Below are positions 34,617-44,928 of a stretch of DNA of 64,000 bases, piece after piece. Position numbers and translations under genes: made by a program. How positions within the stretch are numbered: position 1 is the stretch's first letter; each line of letters starts with the position of its first letter. This DNA is from Bacteroidota bacterium (GTDB lineage Bacteria > Bacteroidota > Bacteroidia > Chitinophagales > Chitinophagaceae), in contig JAFDXE010000010.1 in assembly GCA_018268085.1 (NCBI GenBank), forward strand, positions 1 through 64,000, read 5' to 3'. The notes beneath the pieces were generated by a model that was given only the letters and a program-made list of their open reading frames with translations, searched no databases and was not told the DNA's origin.

Positions 34617-35507
34617 ATGCTCACTCTACAACTTAAAGATCTTAGTACGGTAGATGTTCAAAACTACCTGCAACACGCCATCGCACCACGCCCGATATGC
34701 TTTGCATCAACGATAGATAAAAACGGGAACGTGAACGTTAGTCCGTTCAGCTTTTTTAATTTATTCTCTTCCAATCCTCCCGTTATTGTTTTTTCTCCTT
34801 CAAGAAGAGTGAGAGATAATTCTACCAAACACACGTTGCAAAATGTATTGGAAGTTCCGGAAGTAGTGGTAAATATTGTTGATTATGATATGGTGCAGCA
34901 AACCTCTCTTTCCAGTTGCGATTTCCCCAAAGGTGTAAATGAATTTTACAAAGCCGGATTTACGGAACAAAAATCAACCCTGGTTTCACCGCCAATGGTA
35001 AAGGAAAGTAAAATAAAGATGGAATGCAAAGTGATGGAAGTAAAATCATTGGGTGAAGGCGGCGGTGCAGGTAACCTGGTTATCTGTGAAGTATTGTGCA
35101 TACACATAGATGAAAGCATACTGGATGAGCATAAAAAAATAGATCAGACAAAAATTCATCACGTGGCCAGGCTGGGCGGAGACTGGTATTGTAAAGTAGA
35201 TGAATCCAATTTATTTAAAGTTCCAAAACCAAACGTGAAGATTGGAATTGGCATTGATGCGTTGCCGGAAGACATCAGGAGGAGTAACATTTTATCAGGC
35301 AACGACCTGGGCCGCTTAGCCAATGTACATGAATTGCCTTTTGTTGATCCGGCTTTTAACGATGATAAACTTAAACAGATCATCCAGTACTATGCAATTA
35401 ATCCAACTGAAATGGATAAGGAATTACATCGCTACGCAAAAGAATTACTCAACGCCGGTAATACAGAAGCTGCATGGCAGGTACTGCTTGCCGATACAAC
35501 TTCTTAA
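34617..35507 (+). CDS. Flavin reductase family protein
   Basis: The protein has 296 residues. The FMN-binding split barrel covers about 1-190, with NYLQHAIAPRPICFASTIDKNGNVNVSPFSFFNLFSSNPPVIVFSP, the FMN-phosphate-binding segment of the family. The C-terminal extension of about 100 residues (after HHVARLGGDWYCKV) is typical for the larger Bacteroidota members. It follows the FAH-family gene on the same strand with 50 bases between, so an operon is likely. It probably supplies or uses reduced FMN. The terminator at 35531 ends the unit. Confidence 0.88.
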   Translation: MLTLQLKDLSTVDVQNYLQHAIAPRPICFASTIDKNGNVNVSPFSFFNLFSSNPPVIVFSPSRRVRDNSTKHTLQNVLEVPEVVVNIVDYDMVQQTSLSSCDFPKGVNEFYKAGFTEQKSTLVSPPMVKESKIKMECKVMEVKSLGEGGGAGNLVICEVLCIHIDESILDEHKKIDQTKIHHVARLGGDWYCKVDESNLFKVPKPNVKIGIGIDALPEDIRRSNILSGNDLGRLANVHELPFVDPAFNDDKLKQIIQYYAINPTEMDKELHRYAKELLNAGNTEAAWQVLLADTTS

Positions 35508-35530
35508 ATCTTTCTTCAACTTGTTTTCAT

Positions 35531-35562
35531 AAAAGGCATTTAATGAATTTTAAATGCCTTTT
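35531..35562 (+). terminator. Terminator of the FAH/flavin reductase operon
   Basis: A perfect 12-bp stem (AAAAGGCATTTA with TAAATGCCTTTT) closes on an 8-base loop. It is followed by a moderately T-rich stretch. Confidence 0.8.
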
Positions 35563-35599
35563 AACTTTTAAGGCACACCTATTGTTTTATTTTCAGCAA

Positions 35600-36685
35600 A
35601 TGAAAAAAATAATTTTCCTGCTGTTGCTGCCCGTTATTACTTTTTCACAAAAGAACTATGATTACCGGAACCTGGTTTTGGAAGGCGGTGGTGTAAGAGG
35701 ATTGGCTTATGCCGGAGCGTTTAAAGTGTTACAGGAAAAATCGGTATTGCAGAACATAGAAAGAATTGGCGGTTCATCGGCCGGCGCCATTGCAGGAATG
35801 ATGATCTGTATCGGGTATACAGTAGAAGAGATTGATAGCATTATGATGGATTTGCCCGTAGAAAAATTCAACGACGGCAACGGCGGCCTGGTGGGTAAAT
35901 ACACACGTTTTAAAAAGAAATATGGTTTGTATAAAGGAGATGCTTTTGAAAAATGGCTTACTAAAATGGTTGAACATAAAACAGGTGATCCCGGTTTTAC
36001 TTTTAACCAGCTTCATCAGCTTCACCTGCAAAATAATTTGTACAAAGATTTATATTGTACCGCAACAAACCTCAGTAAGCAACGCCTCGAAGTTTTTTCT
36101 TATCAATCAACGCCCGATCTTCCCATTGCACTTGCAGTAAGGATCAGTGCAGGCATTCCTTTATACTTTGAACCGATTGTACTGGATGATCATTTTAATA
36201 AGATTAAAAAATCCGATACAGCAGTTGCAGTGAATTATTATGTTGACGGTGGAATGTTATGTAATTACCCGATCGGCATGTTTGATTCATGCACCTATTG
36301 CAGCGCTCCTTTAACCTGCGACAAAGCTGTTTTTAATCAGCATACAATCGGTATCAAACTCGAAAGTCCGCAGCAAATAGATTCGCTGAACAACAACAGC
36401 ATCAATATTCCTCCATATAATATCAACAAATATTCAGAATACTTGTTTGCTTTTGCCAATTTGTTAATGGAACAACTCAGTCGTAAATATCCCAATCTTG
36501 AAAATGAATTGGGCAGAACAATTTATGTAAGCCAGGGAAAAGTTATTTCAAAAATAAAAGAGACAAGCGTAGAAGATAAACGCCTGCTCTATGATAACGG
36601 TGTAAAAGGTGCTACAGAATTTTTTAAAACACGTGAAGCAAACTTCACCGTTCAATTGGTAAGTAACTATTTATATTATTTGTAA
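35600..36685 (+). CDS. Patatin-like phospholipase
   Basis: From the ATG at 35600 the product is 361 residues. A short signal peptide (MKKIIFLLLLPVITFSQ) is followed by the patatin fold: oxyanion loop GGGVRG (residues 29-34), nucleophile Ser60 in GGSSAG, and the catalytic Asp in YYVDGGML. Patatins hydrolyse acyl esters of lipids. The signal peptide points to a secreted or periplasmic enzyme. A longer reading from 35474 would run back into the flavin reductase gene and pass the terminator, so it is rejected. The end overlaps the converging DUF4197 gene by ten bases. Confidence 0.9.
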   Translation: MKKIIFLLLLPVITFSQKNYDYRNLVLEGGGVRGLAYAGAFKVLQEKSVLQNIERIGGSSAGAIAGMMICIGYTVEEIDSIMMDLPVEKFNDGNGGLVGKYTRFKKKYGLYKGDAFEKWLTKMVEHKTGDPGFTFNQLHQLHLQNNLYKDLYCTATNLSKQRLEVFSYQSTPDLPIALAVRISAGIPLYFEPIVLDDHFNKIKKSDTAVAVNYYVDGGMLCNYPIGMFDSCTYCSAPLTCDKAVFNQHTIGIKLESPQQIDSLNNNSINIPPYNINKYSEYLFAFANLLMEQLSRKYPNLENELGRTIYVSQGKVISKIKETSVEDKRLLYDNGVKGATEFFKTREANFTVQLVSNYLYYL

Positions 36686-37380
36686 ACGCCACCGAATACT
36701 TTCTTCAACAAGTCTGTTGTTCTTGCGAGTAAATTATTCCGGATATTCAATTCTTCTTTAGCCACCAGGTCAAACAATGCTTCTGTTGCTTTTTGGGTTA
36801 CAAATCCGGGAAGATCAGGGTTCAGTTTTTTAAATGTTGTAGGAAAATTATTGTACTTCGTAACCATGTCGCCATAATATTTGGTTGCATCTACTTTGTC
36901 GAGCGATGCTTTGATCACGGGCAAAAATGCAGCAATTAATTTTTCTGTTGTTTTTTCCCGGAAGAAATGTGTGGCGCTCGTATCACCGTTTCTTACCAAA
37001 CCAATGGCATCACTCAATGTCATGTTGCGTATGGCTTCTGCAAAAATCGGCTGTGCTTTACCGGCAGCATCTTCTGCACCCCGGTTGATCTGGAGAATGG
37101 CTTTATCTACCATATTGCCTAACCCAAGATCACGTAAAGTTGTTTCTATTTTTTTTGCATCTGGCGGTAACAGAATTTTATAGAGTTGATTTTTAAAAAA
37201 TCCATCTGTTGTATTCAATTGCAATACTGCTTTGGAAACGCCCTGGGCCAACGCCTCTTTTATACCTTGTGCTGCTTCGTTTTCAGAAACACCGGTACCG
37301 GTTGATGAAGGCAATTGCTTTACAATATCGCAGGATGCAAATGTTACAGCAAGTAGCAGGAGGGAGAAAATTTTTTTCAT
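36676..37380 (-). CDS. DUF4197 lipoprotein
   Basis: The protein has 234 residues with a lipoprotein signal (lipobox FASC, Cys17). The DUF4197 body is recognisable in EAAQGIKEALAQGVSKAVLQL, LPPDAKKIETTLRDLGLGNMVDKAILQINRGAEDAA, and NMTLSDAIGLVRNGDTSATHFFREKT. Its function is unknown, and it is predicted to be lipid-anchored in the envelope. An exact -7 box (TATCTTTG) lies 25 bases before the ATG, and the gene is divergent from lysS. Confidence 0.92.
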   Translation of the reverse strand: MKKIFSLLLLAVTFASCDIVKQLPSSTGTGVSENEAAQGIKEALAQGVSKAVLQLNTTDGFFKNQLYKILLPPDAKKIETTLRDLGLGNMVDKAILQINRGAEDAAGKAQPIFAEAIRNMTLSDAIGLVRNGDTSATHFFREKTTEKLIAAFLPVIKASLDKVDATKYYGDMVTKYNNFPTTFKKLNPDLPGFVTQKATEALFDLVAKEELNIRNNLLARTTDLLKKVFGGVYK

Positions 37381-37405
37381 GTTAGCCTATTCATTGAATG
37401 GAATA

Positions 37406-37413
37406 CAAAGATA
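37406..37413 (-). promoter_or_regulatory. -7 box of the DUF4197 gene
   Basis: The minus strand reads TATCTTTG, an exact TAnnTTTG, 26 bases before the ATG. No clear TTG is seen at -33. Confidence 0.55.
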
Positions 37414-37493
37414 ACTCACCGGATGTTATCGCATCAGTTTAAAATCGGGAGAAGATATCAACCGTAAATCCAATTAAAACAACTGCAAAACGG

Positions 37494-37525
37494 TTTGCTC
37501 TGATGCCTTACAAGATTTACCTTTG
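37494..37525 (+). promoter_or_regulatory. Promoter of lysS
   Basis: TTTG at 37494-37497, a 20-base spacer and TACCTTTG at 37518-37525 match the consensus. The leader is about 40 bases. Confidence 0.7.
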
Positions 37526-37569
37526 CCGCTCAATAACGGTTTTAAAATAGCACCGTTACTTAATAAAGT

Positions 37570-39096
37570 ATGAGTACGCAACATTTATCTGAACAGGAAA
37601 TTATCAGGAGAGACAAACTGGCCGAACTAAGAACAATGGGCATTGATCCGTATCCGGCTGCATTATACCCCGTAAATACAACAGCAGCATTTATAAAGCA
37701 ACAATATAAAGGCGAAGAAAATAAAGCAGACTTTGCAGACGTATGTATTGCAGGCCGCATTATGAGCGTACGTGATATGGGTAAAGCAAATTTCGCTGTA
37801 TTGCAGGACGGATCAGGCAGGATACAATTTTATATTAAGCAGGATGATATTTGCACCGGTGATGATAAATCATTGTACCAGGTAGTTTGGAAGAAGCTGA
37901 TGGACATAGGCGATATCATCGGCATCAAAGGATATGTGTTCACCACTAAAACAGGGGAAACATCTATTCATGTAAAAGAATTTTCATTGCTCAGCAAAGC
38001 ATTACATCCCTTACCAATCGTAAAGGAAAAAGACGGGGAAGCATTTGATGAAGTAACCGATCCTGAATTTAAATACAGGCAACGTTATGCAGACCTGATT
38101 GTGAACCCAGGCGTAAAAGATGTATTCATAAAAAGAACAAAACTGGTAAATGCCATTCGTGATTTTTTAAATGAACGGGGAGCGCTTGAAGTAGATACAC
38201 CTGTATTGCAAAGCATTCCGGGCGGCGCTGCGGCAAGGCCATTCATTACACATCACAATGCACTGGATGTGCCGATGTACATGCGTATTGCAAATGAATT
38301 GTACCTGAAACGTTTAATTGTTGGCGGATTTGAATGGGTATATGAATTCAGTCGCAATTTCAGGAATGAAGGTATGGATCGAACACACAATCCTGAATTC
38401 ACCGTACTGGAATTCTATGTTGCCTACAAAGATTACGAATGGATGATGGACACCACCGAACAATTACTGGAGAAAGCTGCCATTGCCGTAAATGGAAGTG
38501 CTACCGTAACGGTTGGCGATAAAGAAATAAATTTTAAAGCACCGTATAAAAGGATCAGTATGTACGATGCAATAAAAGAACATACGGGTTTTGATATCAG
38601 TACCCTCGATGAAGATGGAATCAGGGATGTTTGTAACAAACTGCACATTCATGCCGATGCAAAATGGGGTAAGGGAAAACTGATAGATGAAATATTCGGA
38701 AGTACATGCGAACATCATTATGTACAACCAACTTTTATTACTGATTATCCTGTGGAGATGAGCCCGCTCACAAAAAAACACCGCAGCAAAGCAGGACTGG
38801 TTGAAAGATTTGAATTGATTGTAAACGGAAAGGAAATGGCGAATGCATACAGTGAATTAAACGATCCGCTCGAACAAAGAGAAAGATTTGAAGAGCAGGT
38901 TACATTAATGGAACGCGGCGATGATGAAGCCATGTTTATTGATTACGATTTCCTGCGTGCGCTTGAATATGGAATGCCGCCAACAAGTGGTATCGGCTTT
39001 GGAATCGATCGCTTATGCATGTTACTTACTAACTCACCCAGTATACAGGATGTTTTGTTCTTCCCGATGATGCGACCAGAGAAGGGGATGGAATAA
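37570..39096 (+). CDS. lysS: Lysyl-tRNA synthetase, class II
   Basis: The protein has 508 residues, the usual length. The N-terminal OB-fold anticodon-binding domain spans about 50-150 (IAGRIMSVRDMGKANFAVLQD). The class II catalytic core has motif 2 (FRNEGMDRTHNPEFTVLEFY) and motif 3 (GIGFGIDRLCMLLT). LysRS charges tRNA-Lys. It is monocistronic with a good promoter and terminator and is divergent from DUF4197. Confidence 0.97.
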   Translation: MSTQHLSEQEIIRRDKLAELRTMGIDPYPAALYPVNTTAAFIKQQYKGEENKADFADVCIAGRIMSVRDMGKANFAVLQDGSGRIQFYIKQDDICTGDDKSLYQVVWKKLMDIGDIIGIKGYVFTTKTGETSIHVKEFSLLSKALHPLPIVKEKDGEAFDEVTDPEFKYRQRYADLIVNPGVKDVFIKRTKLVNAIRDFLNERGALEVDTPVLQSIPGGAAARPFITHHNALDVPMYMRIANELYLKRLIVGGFEWVYEFSRNFRNEGMDRTHNPEFTVLEFYVAYKDYEWMMDTTEQLLEKAAIAVNGSATVTVGDKEINFKAPYKRISMYDAIKEHTGFDISTLDEDGIRDVCNKLHIHADAKWGKGKLIDEIFGSTCEHHYVQPTFITDYPVEMSPLTKKHRSKAGLVERFELIVNGKEMANAYSELNDPLEQRERFEEQVTLMERGDDEAMFIDYDFLRALEYGMPPTSGIGFGIDRLCMLLTNSPSIQDVLFFPMMRPEKGME

Positions 39097-39115
39097 CATC
39101 AACCATTATTAAACT

Positions 39116-39147
39116 AAAAGGTAGCAGGTTGTTGCCTTTTTTTATTT
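39116..39147 (+). terminator. Terminator of lysS
   Basis: An 11-bp stem (AAAAGGTAGCA with TGTTGCCTTTT, two G-U pairs) closes on a 3-base loop and leads into TTTATTTT. Confidence 0.8.
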
Positions 39148-39233
39148 TGGCGCATAATTAAAATTTACCTGCTGCAGCCTGTCATGGTTGAGTTCTCATT
39201 ATTGATTAACTTGGTATTTCAAAAATAAATCGA

Positions 39234-41390
39234 ATGGCTACACGCTTTTTTTTCAACCTGCTTACATGCACTGTTGTTGGTTTGTCTGTACAGGCACAAC
39301 AGCAACCCCTCACAAATGATCAGTACTTCAACAACAATTTTAAAAATATTGTGAATCCTTTGCCGGTAATAAAACAGTGGACAGACAACAGTCATTTTAC
39401 CTGGCAACACGACGGCAAAAATTTTATTGTAGATGCGGCAACCGGTGCAGAACAGGAAGCAACGGAGGCACAGCTTAATTCCTCAGCCATTGCTCAGCAA
39501 CCGGAAATAAAAGTGGAGGAACATGACATCTTCGTTACTATTAATGGAGAAAAAATTCAATTGACGCATGATGAAGCAGAGGAAAAAAATCCAACCTGGA
39601 GCCCCGATGGGAAATGGATTGCCTACACCAAAAAAAATGATTTGTATAGTATAGAACTGGCTACAAAAAAAGAAACAAGGCTTACGGAAGATGGCAGTGA
39701 TGTGATCATGAATGGCTATGCAAGCTGGGTGTATATGGAAGAAATTTTAGGAAGAGCAACACACTACCGTGCATTCTGGTGGAGCCCCGACAGTAAACAC
39801 ATTGCCTTTTTCCGTACAGATGATTCAGCAGTACCTGTATTTACGTTAACAGACGGTGCCGGTCAGCATGGATACGTTGAAACAATGCGTTATCCTAAGG
39901 TAGGCGATAAAAATCCGCAGGTAAAAGTGGGTATAGTGATTCCCAATGCAAGAAGCGGCAATATTACCTGGGCGGAGTTGAACCCGAGAGATGATCAGTA
40001 TATCGGCATGCCATATTGGAAACCAGATGGAAGTTCATTGCTGGTACAATGGATGAACCGCAAACAAAATTTGCTGAAGATCTGGGATGTTGATTTAGCA
40101 ACCGGGTTAATGAAACTGTTTTATACGGAAACACAAAAAACATGGATTGACCTGGATGATGAAGGCAGCCGCATGGTTTTTCTTAATAATAATAAAGGCT
40201 TTTTACTTTTTTCTGATTCATCGGGTTGGAGGCAGCTTTATTATTACGATATGAAAGGAAAATTGATCAACCCCGTAACGAAAGGGAAATTTACTGTTAC
40301 CGAACTCAATAGCATCGACCAGGTAAACGGCGTAGTATATTTTACAGCCAGGAAAGAAAATTCTGCCCGCAAAGATCTGTATCGCATCAATCTCGATGGT
40401 TCTAAAATGCAGCGACTCACATTCGGCGATTTTAATCATACGGCCATAAGTATGTCGCCCAACGCCGGATATTTTGTTACCACATACAGCAATTTGTCAA
40501 CGCCACCCCGTATGGCTATTGTAACCGGCAATGGGAAAAAAATAAAAGATATTGCTGATGCAAAAGGAGCTGACTTTGAAAAATATCAGCTTGCAAATAC
40601 CACACTGGTGCGTGTAAAAAGTGATGATGGATTATATGAATTGCCATTAAGGGTTACCTGGCCGGTTAACATGGATAAAACAAAAAAATACCCGGTGCTC
40701 ATCAGTATTTACGGCGGCCCTGAAAGATCGAATGTGATGGATACTTATATTAATAATGGTACACAGCAATGGTATGCTAAGGATGGTTTGATACAGGTTA
40801 CCATGGATCATCGTGCCAGTGGCCATTTCGGAAAAGAAGGCGTTAATTACATGTACCATAATTTCGGCTACTGGGAAATGAAGGATTACGCTGCCATGGT
40901 AAAATGGCTGATCGCTAACGGTAATGCAGATCCGACAAAAATCTGTATTACCGGATTCAGTTATGGAGGATACCTAACCTGCTACGCACTCACCTACGGT
41001 GCAGATGTGTTTACACATGGAATGGCGGGAGGCAGTGTAACAGACTGGAGCCTGTATGATACGCACTACACCGAACGTTATATGGGAACGCTTGCCGATA
41101 ACCCGGATGGGTATAAAAGCAGTTCGCCCCTCAATTTTGTAAATAACTATAAAGGCGTGTTGCAAATTGTTCATGGTGTAATTGATGATAATGTACACCT
41201 TCAAAACAGCCTGCAGCTTATTGCAAAGCTGGAAGATGCAAAAAAAGATTTTGAATGTATGGTATATCCCGGGGGAAGACATGGCTGGGCAAACCTGGCA
41301 TCCCGCAATCTTCATTATCAGAATCTGAAAACAAAATTCATTTACCGGTATTTGCTGGAGAAACCTGTTCCGAAGGAATTGTTGAAATAA
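39234..41390 (+). CDS. S9 family peptidase (dipeptidyl peptidase IV)
   Basis: The protein has 718 residues with an N-terminal signal peptide (ending VQAQ). The DPP IV beta-propeller (about 90-470) contains NPTWSPDGKWIAYTKKNDLY and WVYMEEILGRATHYRAFWWSPDSKHIAF, the latter with the Glu pair that binds the substrate N-terminus. The alpha/beta hydrolase domain has Ser576 in GFSYGGY, Asp in VHGVIDDNVH and His in GRHGW. DPP IV removes Xaa-Pro dipeptides from peptides in the periplasm. It is monocistronic with a terminator shared with the converging DUF5916 gene. Confidence 0.93.
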   Translation: MATRFFFNLLTCTVVGLSVQAQQQPLTNDQYFNNNFKNIVNPLPVIKQWTDNSHFTWQHDGKNFIVDAATGAEQEATEAQLNSSAIAQQPEIKVEEHDIFVTINGEKIQLTHDEAEEKNPTWSPDGKWIAYTKKNDLYSIELATKKETRLTEDGSDVIMNGYASWVYMEEILGRATHYRAFWWSPDSKHIAFFRTDDSAVPVFTLTDGAGQHGYVETMRYPKVGDKNPQVKVGIVIPNARSGNITWAELNPRDDQYIGMPYWKPDGSSLLVQWMNRKQNLLKIWDVDLATGLMKLFYTETQKTWIDLDDEGSRMVFLNNNKGFLLFSDSSGWRQLYYYDMKGKLINPVTKGKFTVTELNSIDQVNGVVYFTARKENSARKDLYRINLDGSKMQRLTFGDFNHTAISMSPNAGYFVTTYSNLSTPPRMAIVTGNGKKIKDIADAKGADFEKYQLANTTLVRVKSDDGLYELPLRVTWPVNMDKTKKYPVLISIYGGPERSNVMDTYINNGTQQWYAKDGLIQVTMDHRASGHFGKEGVNYMYHNFGYWEMKDYAAMVKWLIANGNADPTKICITGFSYGGYLTCYALTYGADVFTHGMAGGSVTDWSLYDTHYTERYMGTLADNPDGYKSSSPLNFVNNYKGVLQIVHGVIDDNVHLQNSLQLIAKLEDAKKDFECMVYPGGRHGWANLASRNLHYQNLKTKFIYRYLLEKPVPKELLK

Positions 41391-41391
41391 T

Positions 41392-41422
41392 AAAAAAAGC
41401 AGGCATCACACCTGCTTTTTTT
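41392..41422. terminator. Bidirectional terminator between DPP IV and DUF5916 genes
   Basis: A 5-bp GC stem (GCAGG with CCTGC) is extended by A7 and T7 on either side, so it can terminate both converging genes. Confidence 0.8.
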
Positions 41423-43850
41423 ATGCTTTTTTACGCAAGCTCAGGTAGTCGAGATAATAAATGAGTTTCAATGAAAGGTTATTATTCTGCGCTGTACCTA
41501 ATGTACTGTTCAGGTTTTTAATATAGTTGCGGTCGTGATTAAAATTCTGAATGGCATTTTTCCAAACGATGTACATAAAACTTCCGGGGGCAAACTGCCA
41601 GCTATAAACCAGGTCAACGTTGAACAGGTTGAGGCTGTAATCTCTTGTTTTGCCAGGATCAGTGTATGTGTTGTTCTCTGTAAGTTTTCCATCAGCTTCA
41701 AGGGTAAAAAACTGGCGGCAGGTTACTTCGCTCCAATAGTGGCGTACACTAACAGTGAAGCCTGCCTTCTTTGTAAAATTGTATTTGCCGGATAAGCTGT
41801 TATCAAAAGTGCGGATATCACGCCTGCTGAAAATAATAGTTCCGTTACTGGTTACATCTGCAAATCCAGCACTGTTGTGATATGGCGATGGATTTACAAC
41901 CAGGCTCAATGAAAATTTATCATTGAATCGATACCTGTTCTCGAAATAAAGAAAATATGAGACACCGTTGAATAGATTTCTTTTCACAACACTTCCATCG
42001 AAGGAGAAATAATATTTTTTAGTGCTGTTGGTACTAAACCAGATTTCCGGGCCAATACCTGCAGGCTTTTTGAATACCCTGCCTGCAACCCGGGGTTCAT
42101 AAAAGTCATTTCCTTCCGGGTTATAATTAAGGGCAAAGCCGGCATACCATAAATTCCTCAGTTGCCCATTGAGGTTTATGTTGAGGTAATAATTCTGAAA
42201 AGCACCATCTGAAAACCGGTGACTTAATGTATTGTTTACATTAAAGTACAGGTTGTTATACCATTTGCCGGGCTTCACCCATTTATAACCAAACCAGGTA
42301 TAATGATCGAGGTAATCGGCATTGGTGAAATAGCCCATATCCTGGCTGCTGAATTTTTTATCAGACAGATCTTCTGTAACATTAAAATTAAAACGGCCTC
42401 CCGTTTTTCCAAATGATAGTGTATGTGAATAGCCGGTGATATCTTTTGAAGGTTTGTTGGTGATATCACTTACTGCAAACTTTCCATTGATATTGTAAGA
42501 ATTTTTTTTGTTGTTAAGATCAAACACAGCAGCAGTTACATTTGCATCATAGTCGTCTCCGCTTCTCCACACGTTGGTATTTACGAGTGAAACGGATGAA
42601 TTGTTCTTCAGTGTCTGGTCAAAAACCAATACATTATAATTCGTAAGCGAACTCGTTCTGATTTTAAATTTATTATGTGAAGTTGCATCTTCTACTTCTG
42701 CATACATAGGTCGTGCAATGGCATTTAATACGCCAATGCCAAGACCTTTCGGATTACGCCCCGAAATTTTTGTTGCATTGTATAATTTTGATTGGGTTGG
42801 ATTTTCAATAACCTTGCTTACACGTGGATCTCCATATACATCATAGTAGTGAATGGGCTGCCCGCCAATTCTTCTTGAATAAAATAAATTTCCTTTGAAG
42901 AATAACTCCGTTCCTTCCGTAAAAAACGGGCGGTTCTCTGCAAGTTTAACTTCAAAAGGCGAGAGGTTTAAAATGGTTTTATCACTGGCTACCTGTCCAA
43001 AGTCGGGGATCAATGTCATATCTAATGTATAACTCGGACTAATGCCATACTTAACATCCATACCTCCATTTACCGATGCTTCAAAATGAGGATCTGCTTT
43101 CGGGTAATGATTTACGTAAGTTGAAAGATAAGGGGAGAAAGACAAACGTACCGGTGGTTTGATATTATTTAGTCCAGTCCATAATCCTTCCTGGTTTATA
43201 AATCCGTTCACGGTTGGATTCACCGGGTTCCACATATATTGTTTCCCGGCTTTCTGTCTTCTCCTGGTAATATTCAGGCCCCAGTCGGTTACTTTACTGC
43301 TAAAGCGCAGCGCTGCGTAAGGAATTTTTAATTCAAATGTCCAGCCATCACTCACAATTTTTGCCTCGCTTTGCCAAACGGCATTCCAGGAATCATCTTC
43401 ACCATTGGTATTTGAATATTTCGCATCATATTGTTCTCCCAGTGGCGTAACATAAAATCCGGATGCATTTATTTTATCATTATAAGTATCAAAAATGATC
43501 CCTACATAATCATTGCTGCCGATCTTATCTCTTCCTGCCAACTCACGGGAAACGCTGTCCGCAGTTTTTTCATGGCAATATCCAGCCACATAAATGGCAT
43601 TGTTGTCATATACAATGAAAATTTCAGTTCTGTGCTGATGGGTTTCTATCGGTCCGAAGCTGGGCCGCCATTCAACGAAGCTGTCGGCAACAGGCGCTGT
43701 TTTCCAGGCGGCATCATCCAGGTTACCGTCTATTTTAACGGCAGTGGTTATACGCTGTGCCTGTAGCTTTTTAGGAGGATCTGTGGCATGAATGGTTGTG
43801 CAAAGGAAAATACTGCCGGCCAGCAGCATTAACCCGGTATTGTTTAACAT
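41421..43850 (-). CDS. DUF5916 protein with CBM9-like domain
   Basis: The protein has 809 residues. A signal peptide (ending TIHA) precedes a CBM9-type beta sandwich (about 35-210), with KIDGNLDDAAWKTAP at its start and FELKIPYAALRFS at its end. A large DUF5916 region of outer-membrane-type beta strands follows (FTEGTELFFKGNLFYSRRIGG) and ends near SLKLIYYLDYL. Homologues are outer-membrane-associated and have no proven activity. The CBM9 part suggests carbohydrate binding. It stands alone between two terminator-like sites. Confidence 0.88.
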   Translation of the reverse strand: MLNNTGLMLLAGSIFLCTTIHATDPPKKLQAQRITTAVKIDGNLDDAAWKTAPVADSFVEWRPSFGPIETHQHRTEIFIVYDNNAIYVAGYCHEKTADSVSRELAGRDKIGSNDYVGIIFDTYNDKINASGFYVTPLGEQYDAKYSNTNGEDDSWNAVWQSEAKIVSDGWTFELKIPYAALRFSSKVTDWGLNITRRRQKAGKQYMWNPVNPTVNGFINQEGLWTGLNNIKPPVRLSFSPYLSTYVNHYPKADPHFEASVNGGMDVKYGISPSYTLDMTLIPDFGQVASDKTILNLSPFEVKLAENRPFFTEGTELFFKGNLFYSRRIGGQPIHYYDVYGDPRVSKVIENPTQSKLYNATKISGRNPKGLGIGVLNAIARPMYAEVEDATSHNKFKIRTSSLTNYNVLVFDQTLKNNSSVSLVNTNVWRSGDDYDANVTAAVFDLNNKKNSYNINGKFAVSDITNKPSKDITGYSHTLSFGKTGGRFNFNVTEDLSDKKFSSQDMGYFTNADYLDHYTWFGYKWVKPGKWYNNLYFNVNNTLSHRFSDGAFQNYYLNINLNGQLRNLWYAGFALNYNPEGNDFYEPRVAGRVFKKPAGIGPEIWFSTNSTKKYYFSFDGSVVKRNLFNGVSYFLYFENRYRFNDKFSLSLVVNPSPYHNSAGFADVTSNGTIIFSRRDIRTFDNSLSGKYNFTKKAGFTVSVRHYWSEVTCRQFFTLEADGKLTENNTYTDPGKTRDYSLNLFNVDLVYSWQFAPGSFMYIVWKNAIQNFNHDRNYIKNLNSTLGTAQNNNLSLKLIYYLDYLSLRKKA

Positions 43851-43992
43851 GGCTTATTTTTTAGGTATACGTTTCCGGGAAAACGTTACGAAAATAAACG
43901 CAGGCTCCGGCAAATTATTACCGCTCATCAAATGAAGGATTTCATTTAAACTTTCGTTAACAGGTTGCCGGAAAAAATAAACTTTTCGAAAC

Positions 43993-44811
43993 TTAAATAA
44001 AGAGATCGTTATACAATTGTGCCCCGGGCACTACAGAATACTTTCCAAGTTCAGTAATGCCTTCTTCAGAAAGCACCTGTTCATCAATAAAACTATTGCC
44101 GGTGCATGTATCCGACGGCCTTGATAAAATGAAATAAGCGGCATCTGCCAGTATAGCTGTAGTACGGCTCATCTTCATCAGCATATCGCCTCCTAATAAA
44201 TTCTGCACGGCTGCTGTAGCAATGGTAGTACGCGGCCATAAACTGTTGGCTGCAATATTGTATTTCTTTAATTCAGCAGATAAACCGAGTACGATCATCG
44301 TCATATCATATTTACTGATCGTGTAGGCAAGATGGTTAGTAAACCATTTCAGGTCCATATTCAGTGGGGGAGAAAGATTGAGGATATGCGGATTGTTTCC
44401 TTTTTTTAGTTGGGGAATACAGGCTTTGCTCATCATAAAAGTACCACGTACATTGATGTCGTACATCAGGTCGAACCTTTTCGGTTCCGTTTGTTCTGTT
44501 GTTGTAAGGGTTATGGCAGAAGCATTGTTGATGAGTATATCAATGCCTCCGAATTTTTCTACTGTTTTATCTACTACATTTTGTACCTGGTCTTCAAAAC
44601 GGATATCACATTGAACAGCTAGTGCCTGGCCACCTGCGGCTTCCATTTCTGCTGCCGCCGAATAGATGGTACCGCCGAGTTTTGGATTTTCTTCAACGCT
44701 CTTTGAAGCAATCACAATGTTTGCGCCTTCCTGTGCAAGCTTTAATCCTATGGCTTTTCCTATGCCGCGGCTGGCACCGGTAATAATAACTGTTTTGTTT
44801 TTGAAAGACAT
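43993..44811 (-). CDS. Short-chain dehydrogenase/reductase (HSDL2-like)
   Basis: The protein has 272 residues. The Rossmann start is VIITGASRGIGKAIG, with the NNAS segment DILINNASAI. The catalytic Ser is in HILNLSPPL and the YxxxK dyad is in AYTISKYDM. The overall pattern, including SLWPRTTIATAAVQNLLGG, resembles the hydroxysteroid dehydrogenase-like protein 2 group. It is an NAD(P)-dependent oxidoreductase whose substrate is unknown, probably a lipid or acyl-CoA derivative. The neighbouring OsmC gene is on the same strand, 118 bases upstream. Confidence 0.9.
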   Translation of the reverse strand: MSFKNKTVIITGASRGIGKAIGLKLAQEGANIVIASKSVEENPKLGGTIYSAAAEMEAAGGQALAVQCDIRFEDQVQNVVDKTVEKFGGIDILINNASAITLTTTEQTEPKRFDLMYDINVRGTFMMSKACIPQLKKGNNPHILNLSPPLNMDLKWFTNHLAYTISKYDMTMIVLGLSAELKKYNIAANSLWPRTTIATAAVQNLLGGDMLMKMSRTTAILADAAYFILSRPSDTCTGNSFIDEQVLSEEGITELGKYSVVPGAQLYNDLFI

Positions 44812-44928
44812 ACTGTATCAATTATAAAAATGAACAATGGAAAACGGATAGTGTATGCGTAACAAGAGGCAACCACAGCTATACCCGTTTTCCATTGTCA
44901 ATAAAGTACTATCATCCGGTAAAGATGA